Below, piece by piece: positions 51,821-62,300 of a stretch of DNA of 64,000 nt. Within the stretch, counting starts at the first letter, position 1; each line of letters starts with the position of its first letter. The DNA comes from Mastigias papua (lineage: Eukaryota; Cnidaria; Scyphozoa; Rhizostomeae; Mastigiidae), in the NCBI GenBank assembly GCA_964019165.1, contig OZ025281.1:9228388-9292387 (forward strand). The letters are read 5' to 3'. Both the position numbers and the translations under genes were made by a program. The notes below the pieces were generated by a model, which had not been told where the DNA came from, did no database searches, and worked only from the letters and a program-made list of their open reading frames with translations.

Positions 51821-54800
51821 CTCCAATACTCACTCACTCACTCAGTCACTCGGTCACTCGGTCACTCAGTCAGTCTGGCAATAGGTCTACCACTCGGCCT
51901 GCCCTACCAGTAGCCTACCACTTGGCTGGCCCTACCGGTAGGCCTACCACCGCTCCTGCAACTGATCTGCCTCCAGTCGTGCCTGCCAATAGGCCTGCTA
52001 GCGTTCTACTTTGCCTGCCAATAGGCCTGCCGATAAGCCTGCTTGTCTGCTCATACACCTGCAAATAGGCCTACCTGCCGATATGACCGTGACTGGTCAA
52101 GGCAAATGGCTTGCCTGCCTGCTTCCAATAGTCACTCACTCACTCAGTCACTCGGTCACTCGGTCACTCAGTCAGTCTGGCAATAGGTCTACAACTCGGC
52201 CAGCCCTACCAGTGGCCTACCACTTGGCCAGCCCTACCAGTAGCCTACCACTTGGCTGGCCCTACCAGAAGGCCTACCACCGCTCCTGCAACTGTTCTTC
52301 CTCCAGTCCTGCCTGCCAATAGGCCTGCTAGCCTGTTACTTTGCCTGCCAATAGGCCTGCCTGCATGCCTGCCTGCCGATAAGCCTGCTTGCCTGCTCAT
52401 ACACCTGCAAATAGGCCTACCTGCCGATATGACTGTGACTGGTCCATCCAAATGGCTAGGCTGCCTGCTTCCAATAGGCCTAGTATGTGGCCTGCCATTC
52501 ACTCACTCTCTCACTCACTCACTCAGTCAGTCAGTCGGTCACTCGGTCACTCGGTCACTCAGTCAGTCTGGCAATAGGTCTACCACTCGGCCAGCCCTAC
52601 CAGTGGCCTACCACTTGGCCAACCCTACCAGTAGGCCTACAACCGCCCCTGCAACTGTTCTGCCTCCAGTCCTGCCTGCCAATAGGCCTGCTAGCCTGCT
52701 ACTTTGCCTGCCAATAGGCCTGCCGATAAGCCTGCTTGCCTGCTCATACACCTGCAAATAGGCCTACCTGCCGATATGACTGTGACTGGTCCAGGCAAAT
52801 GGCTTGCCTGCCTGCCTCCAATACTCACTCACTCACTCAGTCACTCGGTCACTCGGTCACTCAGTCAGTCTGGCAATGGGTCTACCACTCGGCCTGCCCT
52901 ACCAGTGGCCAACCAGTTGGCCAGCCCTACCAGTAGCCTACCACTTGGCTGGCCCTACCAGTAGGCCTACCACCGCTCCTGCCACTGTTCTGCCTCCAGT
53001 CCTGAATGCCAATAGGCCTGCTAGCCTGTTACTTTGCCTGCAAATAGGCCTGCCTGCATGCCTGCCGATAACCCTGCTTGCCTGCTCATACACCTGGAAA
53101 TAGGCCTACCTGCCGATATGACTGTGACTGGTCCAGGCAAATGGCTTGCCTGCCTGCTTCCAATACTCACTCACTCACTCAGTCACTCGGTCACTCGGTC
53201 ACTCAGTCAGTCTGGCAATAGGTCTACCACTCGGCCAGACCTACCAGTGGCCTACCACTTGGCCAGCCCTACCAGTAGGCCTACCACCGCTCCTGCAACT
53301 GATCTGCCTCCAGTCGTGCCTGCCACTAGGCCTGCTAGCGTTCTACTTTGCCTGCCACTAGGCCTGCCGATAAGCCTGCTTGCCTGCTCATACACCTGCA
53401 AATAGGCCTACCTGCCGATATGACTGTGACTGGTCCATCCAAATGGCTAGGCTGCCTGCTTCCAATAGGCCTAGTATGTGGCCTGCCATTCACTCACTCT
53501 CTCACTCACTCACTCACTCAGTCAGTCAGTCGGTCACTCGGTCACTCAGTCAGTCTGGCAATAGGTCTACCACTCGGCCAGCCCTACCAGTGGCCTACCA
53601 CTTGGCCAGCCCTACCAGTAGGCCTACCACCGCCCCTGCAACTGTTCTGCCTCCAGTCCTGCCTGCCAATAGGCCTGCTAGCCTGCTACTTTGCCTGCCA
53701 ATAGGCCTGCCTGCATGCCTGCCTGCCGATAAGCCTGCTTGCCTGCTCATACACCTGCAAATAGGCCTACCTGCCGATATGACTGTGACTGGTCCAGGCA
53801 AATGCCTTGCCTGCCTGCTTCCAATACTCACTCACTCAATCGGTCACTCAGTCAGTCAGTCAGTCTGGCAATAGGTCTACCACTCGGCCAGCCCTACCAG
53901 TGGTCTACCACTAGGCCAGCCCTACCAGTGGTCTACCACTCGGCCAGCCCTACCAGTGGCCTACCACTTGGCCAGCCCTACCAGTAGCCTAGCACTTGGC
54001 AGCCCCTACCTGTAGGCCTACCACCGCTCCTCCAACTCTTCTGCATCCAGTCCTGCCTGCCAATAGGCCTGCTAGCCTGTTACTTTGCCTGCCAATAGGC
54101 CTGCCTGCATGCCTGCCGATAAGCCTGCTTGCCAGCTCATACACCTGCAAATAGGCCTACCTGCCGACATGACTGTGACTGGTCCAGGCAAATGGCTTGC
54201 CTGCCTGCTTCCAATACTCACTCACTCATTCGGTCACTCGGTAACTCGGTCATTCAGTCAGTCTGGCAATAGGTCTACCACTCGGCCAGCCCTACCAGTG
54301 GCCTACCACTTGGCCAGCCCTACCAGTAGCCTACCACTTGGCTGGCCCTACCAGTAGGCGTACCACCGCTCCTGCAACTGTTCTGCCTCCAGTCCTGCCT
54401 GCCAATAGGCCTGCTAGCCTGCTACTTTGTTTGCCAATAGGCCTGCCTGCATGCCTGCCAATTACCCTGCTTGCCTGCTCATACACCTGCAAATGGCCCT
54501 ACCTGCCGATATGACTGTGACTGGTCCAGGCAAATGGCTTGCCTGCCTGCTTCCAATACTCACTCACTCACTCACTCAGTCACTCGGTCACTCGGTCACT
54601 CAGTCAGTCTGGCAATAGGTCTACCACTCGGCCAGCCCTACCAGTGGCCTACCGCTTGGCCAGCCCTACCAGTAGGCCTACCACCGCTCCTGCAACTGAT
54701 CTGCCTCCAGTCGTGCCTGTCAATAGGCCTGCTAGCGTTCTACTTTGCCTGCCAATAGGCCTGCCGATAAGCCTGCCTGCCTGCTCATACACCTGAAAAT

Positions 54801-54933
54801 AGGCCTACCTGCCGATATGACTGTGACTGGTCCAGGCAAATGGCTTGCCTGCCTGCTTCCAATACTCACTCAATCACTCGGTCACTCAATCAGTCTGGCA
54901 ATAGGTCTACCACTCGGCCAGGCCTACCAGTGG
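49150..54933 (+). repeat. 17-monomer unit, tandem copy 1 (5784 bp)
   Basis: Monomer starts 49335 to 54817 each recur 5784 bp downstream (55119 to 60602; the last two are 5785 after a 1-bp insertion). Copy 1 private changes include AAATTGC at 50414, CTACAACTCGG at 50556 and 52189, and CGGCCTGCCC at 51896 and 52891. Confidence 0.88.
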
Positions 54934-57900
54934 CCTACCACTTGGCCAGCCCTACCAGTAGGCCTACCACCGCCCCTGCAACTGTTCTGCCTCCAGTCCT
55001 GCCTGCCAATAGGCCTGCTAGCCTGCTACTTTGCCTGCCAATAGGCCTGCCTGCATGCCTGCCTGCCGATAAGCCTGCTTGCCTGCTCATACACCTGCAA
55101 ATAGGCCTACCTGCCGATATGACTGTGACTGGTCCATGCAAATGGCTTGCCTGCCTACTTCCAATACTCACTCACTCACTCAGTCACTCGGTCACTCGGT
55201 CACTCAGTCAGTCTGGCAATAGGTCTACCACTCGGCCAGCCCTACCAGTGGCCTACCACTTGGCCAGCCCTACCAGTAGCCTACGACTTGGCTGGCCCTA
55301 CCAGTAGGCCTACCACCACTCCTGCAACTGTTCTGCCTCCAGTCGTGCCTGCCAATAGGCCTGCTAGCCTGCTACTTTGCCTGCTAATAGGCCTGCCGAT
55401 AAGCCTGCTTGCCTGCTCATACACCTGCAAATAGGCCTACCTGCCGATATGACTGTGACTGGTCCAGGCAAATGGCTTGCCTGCCTGCCTCTAATACTCA
55501 CTCACTCACTCAGTCACTCGGTCACTCGGTCACTTAGTTAGTCTGGCAATAGGTCTACCACTCGGCCAGCCCTACCAGTGGTCTTCCACTGGGCCAGCCC
55601 TACCAGTGGTCTACCACTCGGCCAGCCCTACCAGTGGCCTACCACTTGGCCAGACCTTCCAGTAGCCTACCACTTGGCTGGCCCTACCAGTAGGCCTACC
55701 ATCGCTCCTGCAACTCTTCTGCCTCCAGTCCTGCCTGCCAATAGGCCTGCTAGCCTGTTACTTTGCCTGCAAATAGGCCTGCCTGCATGCCTGCCGATAA
55801 CCCTGCTTGCCTGCTCATACACCTGGAAATAGGCCTACCTGCCGATATGACTGTGACTGGTCCATGCAAATGGCTTGCCTGCCTGCTTCCAATACTCACT
55901 CACTCACTCAGTCACTCGGTCACTCGGTCACTCAGTCAGTCTGGCAATAGGTCTACCACTCGGCCAGCCCTACCAGTGGCCTACCACTTGGCCAGCCCTA
56001 CCAGTAGCCTACGACTTGGCTGGCCCTACCAGTAGGCCTACCACCACTCCTGCAACTGTTCTGCCTCCAGTCGTGCCTGCCAATAGGCCTGCTAGCCTGC
56101 TACTTTGCCTGCTAATAGGCCTGCCGATAAGCCTGCTTGCCTGCTCATACACCTGCAAATAGGCCTACCTGCCGATATGACTGTGACTGGTCCAGGCAAA
56201 TGGCTTGCCTGCCTGCCTCTAATACTCACTCACTCACTCAGTCACTCGGTCACTCGGTCACTTAGTTAGTCTGGCAATAGGTCTACCACTCGGCCAGCCC
56301 TACCAGTGGTCTTCCACTGGGCCAGCCCTACCAGTGGTCTACCACTCGGCCAGCCCTACCAGTGGCCTACCACTTGGCCAGACCTACCAGTAGCCTACCA
56401 CTTGGCTGGCCCTACCAGTAGGCCTACCATCGCTCCTGCAACTCTTCTGCCTCCAGTCCTGCCTGCCAATAGGCCTGCTAGCCTGTTACTTTGCCTGCAA
56501 ATAGGCCTGCCTGCATGCCTGCCGATAACCCTGCTTGCCTGCTCATACACCTGGAAATAGGCCTACCTGCCGATATGACTGTGACTGGTCCATGCAAATG
56601 GCTTGCCTGCCTGCTTCCAATACTCACTCACTCACTCAGTCACTCGGTCACTCGGTCACTCAGTCAGTCTGGCAATAGGTCTACCACTCGGCCAGCCCTA
56701 CCAGTGGCCTACCACTTGGCCAGCCCTACCAGTAGGCCTACCACCGCTCCTGCAACTGATCTGCCTCCAGTCGTGCCTGCCACTAGGCCTGCTAGCGTTC
56801 TACTTTGCCTGCCACTAGGCCTGCCGATAAGCCTGCTTGCCTGCTCATACACCTGCAAATAGGCCTACCTGCCGATATGACTGTGACTGGTCCATCCAAA
56901 TGGCTAGGCTGCCTGCTTCCAATAGGCCTAGTATGTGGCCTGCCATTCACTCACTCTCTCACTCACTCACTCACTCAGTCAGTCAGTCGGTCACTCGGTC
57001 ACTCAGTCAGTCTGGCAATAGGTCTACCACTCGGCCAGCCCTACCAGTGGCCTACCACTTGGCCAGCCCTACCAGTAGGCCTACCACCGCCCCTGCAACT
57101 GTTCTGCCTCCAGTCCTGCCTGCCAATAGGCCTGCTAGCCTGCTACTTTGCCTGCCAATAGGCCTGCCTGCATGCCTGCCTGCCGATAAGCCTGCTTCCT
57201 GCTCATACACCTGCAAATAGGCCTACCTGCCGATATGACTGTGACTGGTCCATGCAAATGGCTTGCCTGCCTGCTTCCAATACTCACTCACTCACTCAGT
57301 CACTCGGTCACTCGGTCACTCAGTCAGTCTGGCAATAGGTCTACCACTCGGCCAGCCCTACCAGTGGCCTACCACTTGGCCAGCCCTACCAGTAGCCTAC
57401 GACTTGGCTGGCCCTACCAGTAGGCCTACCACCACTCCTGCAACTGTTCTGCCTCCAGTCGTGCCTGCCAATAGGCCTGCTAGCCTGCTACTTTGCCTGC
57501 TAATAGGCCTGCCGATAAGCCTGCTTGCCTGCTCATACACCTGCAAATAGGCCTACCTGCCGATATGACTGTGACTGGTCCAGGCAAATGGCTTGCCTGC
57601 CTGCCTCCAATACTCACTCACTCACTCAGTCACTCGGTCACTCGGTCACTCAGTCAGTCTGGCAATAGGTCTACCACTCGGCCAGCCCTACCAGTAGCCT
57701 ACCACTTGGCTGGCCCTACCGGTAGGCCTACCACCGCTCCTGCAACTGATCTGCCTCCAGTCGTGCCTGCCAATAGGCCTGCTAGCGTTCTACTTTGCCT
57801 GCCAATAGGCCTGCCGATAAGCCTGCTTGTCTGCTCATACACCTGCAAATAGGCCTACCTGCCGATATGACCGTGACTGGTCAAGGCAAATGGCTTGCCT

Positions 57901-60740
57901 GCCTGCTTCCAATAGTCACTCACTCACTCAGTCACTCGGTCACTCGGTCACTCAGTCAGTCTGGCAATAGGTCTACCACTCGGCCAGCCCTACCAGTGGC
58001 CTACCACTTGGCCAGCCCTACCAGTAGCCTACCACTTGGCTGGCCCTACCAGAAGGCCTACCACCGCTCCTGCAACTGTTCTTCCTCCAGTCCTGCCTGC
58101 CAATAGGCCTGCTAGCCTGTTACTTTGCCTGCCAATAGGCCTGCCTGCATGCCTGCCTGCCGATAAGCCTGCTTGCCTGCTCATACACCTGCAAATAGGC
58201 CTACCTGCCGATATGACTGTGACTGGTCCATCCAAATGGCTAGGCTGCCTGCTTCCAATAGGCCTAGTATGTGGCCTGCCATTCACTCACTCTCTCACTC
58301 ACTCACTCAGTCAGTCAGTCGGTCACTCGGTCACTCGGTCACTCAGTCAGTCTGGCAATAGGTCTACCACTCGGCCAGCCCTACCAGTGGCCTACCACTT
58401 GGCCAACCCTACCAGTAGGCCTACAACCGCCCCTGCAACTGTTCTGCCTCCAGTCCTGCCTGCCAATAGGCCTGCTAGCCTGCTACTTTGCCTGCCAATA
58501 GGCCTGCCGATAAGCCTGCTTGCCTGCTCATACACCTGCAAATAGGCCTACCTGCCGATATGACTGTGACTGGTCCAGGCAAATGGCTTGCCTGCCTGCC
58601 TCCAATACTCACTCACTCACTCAGTCACTCGGTCACTCGGTCACTCAGTCAGTCTGGCAATGGGTCTACCACTCGGCCAGCCCTACCAGTGGCCAACCAG
58701 TTGGCCAGCCCTACCAGTAGCCTACCACTTGGCTGGCCCTACCAGTAGGCCTACCACCGCTCCTGCCACTGTTCTGCCTCCAGTCCTGAATGCCAATAGG
58801 CCTGCTAGCCTGTTACTTTGCCTGCAAATAGGCCTGCCTGCATGCCTGCCGATAACCCTGCTTGCCTGCTCATACACCTGGAAATAGGCCTACCTGCCGA
58901 TATGACTGTGACTGGTCCAGGCAAATGGCTTGCCTGCCTGCTTCCAATACTCACTCACTCACTCAGTCACTCGGTCACTCGGTCACTCAGTCAGTCTGGC
59001 AATAGGTCTACCACTCGGCCAGACCTACCAGTGGCCTACCACTTGGCCAGCCCTACCAGTAGGCCTACCACCGCTCCTGCAACTGATCTGCCTCCAGTCG
59101 TGCCTGCCACTAGGCCTGCTAGCGTTCTACTTTGCCTGCCACTAGGCCTGCCGATAAGCCTGCTTGCCTGCTCATACACCTGCAAATAGGCCTACCTGCC
59201 GATATGACTGTGACTGGTCCATCCAAATGGCTAGGCTGCCTGCTTCCAATAGGCCTAGTATGTGGCCTGCCATTCACTCACTCTCTCACTCACTCACTCA
59301 CTCAGTCAGTCAGTCGGTCACTCGGTCACTCAGTCAGTCTGGCAATAGGTCTACCACTCGGCCAGCCCTACCAGTGGCCTACCACTTGGCCAGCCCTACC
59401 AGTAGGCCTACCACCGCCCCTGCAACTGTTCTGCCTCCAGTCCTGCCTGCCAATAGGCCTGCTAGCCTGCTACTTTGCCTGCCAATAGGCCTGCCTGCAT
59501 GCCTGCCTGCCGATAAGCCTGCTTGCCTGCTCATACACCTGCAAATAGGCCTACCTGCCGATATGACTGTGACTGGTCCAGGCAAATGCCTTGCCTGCCT
59601 GCTTCCAATACTCACTCACTCAATCGGTCACTCAGTCAGTCAGTCAGTCTGGCAATAGGTCTACCACTCGGCCAGCCCTACCAGTGGTCTACCACTAGGC
59701 CAGCCCTACCAGTGGTCTACCACTCGGCCAGCCCTACCAGTGGCCTACCACTTGGCCAGCCCTACCAGTAGCCTAGCACTTGGCAGCCCCTACCTGTAGG
59801 CCTACCACCGCTCCTCCAACTCTTCTGCATCCAGTCCTGCCTGCCAATAGGCCTGCTAGCCTGTTACTTTGCCTGCCAATAGGCCTGCCTGCATGCCTGC
59901 CGATAAGCCTGCTTGCCAGCTCATACACCTGCAAATAGGCCTACCTGCCGACATGACTGTGACTGGTCCAGGCAAATGGCTTGCCTGCCTGCTTCCAATA
60001 CTCACTCACTCATTCGGTCACTCGGTAACTCGGTCATTCAGTCAGTCTGGCAATAGGTCTACCACTCGGCCAGCCCTACCAGTGGCCTACCACTTGGCCA
60101 GCCCTACCAGTAGCCTACCACTTGGCTGGCCCTACCAGTAGGCGTACCACCGCTCCTGCAACTGTTCTGCCTCCAGTCCTGCCTGCCAATAGGCCTGCTA
60201 GCCTGCTACTTTGTTTGCCAATAGGCCTGCCTGCATGCCTGCCAATTTGCCCTGCTTGCCTGCTCATACACCTGCAAATGGCCCTACCTGCCGATATGAC
60301 TGTGACTGGTCCAGGGAAATGGCTTGCCTGCCTGCTTCCAATACTCACTCACTCACTCACTCAGTCACTCGGTCACTCGGTCACTCAGTCAGTCTGGCAA
60401 TAGGTCTACCACTCGGCCAGCCCTACCAGTGGCCTACCGCTTGGCCAGCCCTACCAGTAGGCCTACCACCGCTCCTGCAACTGATCTGCCTCCAGTCGTG
60501 CCTGTCAATAGGCCTGCTAGCGTTCTACTTTGCCTGCCAATAGGCCTGCCGATAAGCCTGCCTGCCTGCTCATACACCTGAAAATAGGCCTACCTGCCGA
60601 TATGACTGTGACTGGTCCAGGCAAATGGCTTGCCTGCCTGCTTCCAATACTCACTCAATCACTCGGTCACTCAATCAGTCTGGCAATAGGTCTACCACTC
60701 GGCCAGGCCTACCAGTGGCCTACCACTTGGCCAGCCCTAC
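54934..60740 (+). repeat. 17-monomer unit, tandem copy 2 (5785 bp)
   Basis: Copy 2 joins copy 1 at about 54.93-54.96 kb, where CGGCCAGGCC of one monomer meets the AGTAGGCCTACC of another. Private changes are a 1-bp longer CCAATTTGCCC at about 60243 (copy 1 CCAATTACCC) and CCAGGGAAATGG at 60311. Few other differences are visible over 5.8 kb. Confidence 0.87.
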
Positions 60741-62300
60741 CAGTAGCCTACCACTTGGCTGGCCCTACCTGTAGGCCTACCACCGCTCCTGCAACTGTTC
60801 TGCCTCCAGTCCTGCCTGCCAATAGGCCTACTAGCCTGTTACTTTGCCTGCCAATAGGCCTGCCTGCATGCCTGCCGATAAGCCTGCTTGCCTGCTCATA
60901 CACCTGCAACTAGGCCTACAAGCCGATATGACTGTGACTGGTCCATGCAAATGGCTTGCCTGCCTGCTTCCAATACTCACTCACTCACTCAGTCACTCGG
61001 TCACTCGGTCACTCAGTCAGTCTGGCAATAGGTCTGCCACTCGGCCAGCCCTACCAGTAGCCTACCACTTGGCTGCCCCTACCAGAAGGCCTATCACCGC
61101 TCCTGCAACTGTTCTGCATCCAGTCCTGCCTGCCAATAGGCCTGCTAGCCTGTTACTTTGCCTGCCAATAGGCCTGCCTGCATGCCTGCCGATAAGCCTG
61201 CTTGCCTGCTCATACACCTGCAAATAGGCCTACCTGCCGATATGACTGTGACTGGTCCAGGCAAATGGCTTGCCTGCCTGCCTCTAATACTCACTCACTC
61301 ACTCAGTCACTCGGTCACTCGGTCACTTAGTTAGTCTGGCAATAGGTCTACCACTCGGCCAGCCCTACCAGTGGTCTTCCACTGGGCCAGCCCTACCAGT
61401 GGTCTACCACTCGGCCAGCCCTACCAGTGGCCTACCACTTGGCCAGACCTACCAGTAGCCTACCACTTGGCTGGCCCTACCAGTAGGCCTACCATCGCTC
61501 CTGCAACTCTTCTGCCTCCAGTCCTGCCTGCCAATAGGCCTGCTAGCCTGTTACTTTGCCTGCAAATAGGCCTGCCTGCATGCCTGCCGATAAGCCTGCT
61601 TGCCTACTCATACACCTGCAACTAGGCCTACCTGCCGATATGACTGTGACTGGTCCAGGCAAATGGCTTGCCTGCCTGCCTCCAATACTCACTCACTCAC
61701 TCAGTCACTCGGTCACTCGGTCATTCAGTCAGTCTGGCAATAGGTCTACCACTCGGCCAGCCCTACCAGTGGCCTACCACTTGGCCAGCCCTACCAGTAG
61801 CCTACCACTTGGCTGGCCCTACCAGTAGGCCTACCACCACTCCTGCAACTGTTCTGCCTCCAGTCGTGCCTGCCAATAGGCCTGCTAGCCTGCTACTTTG
61901 CCTGCCAATAGGCCTGCCTTTATGCCTGCTGATAAGCCTGCTTGCCTGCTCATACACCTGCAAATAGTCCTACCTGCCGATATGACTGTGACTGGTCCAG
62001 GCAAATGGCTTGCCTGCCTGCTTCCAATACTCACTCACTCACTCGGTCACTTAGTCAGTCTGGCAATAGGTCTACCACTCGGCCAGCCCAACCAGTGGTC
62101 TTCCACTGGGCCAGCCCTACCAGTGGTCTACCACTCGGCCAGCCCTACCAGTGGCCTACCACTTGGCCAGCCCTACCAGTAGCCTACCACTTGGCTGGCC
62201 CTACCAGTAGGCCTACCACCGCTCCTGCCACTGTTCTGCCTCCAGTCCTGAATGCCAATAGGCCTGCTAGCCTGTTACTTTGCCTGCAAATAGGCCTGCC
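60741..62300 (+). repeat. Mixed segment, partly copied from the 32.2-33.1 kb region
   Basis: Starts 60928, 61242 and 61640 match 32439, 32753 and 33151 at an offset of 28,489 bp. The match holds to about 61,580, where GATAAGCCTG replaces GATAACCCTG. The following two monomers (61640, 61982) are less typical, with CTTTATGCCTGCTG at 61919, AATAGTCC at 61964 and GCCCAACCAG at 62086. Confidence 0.78.
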
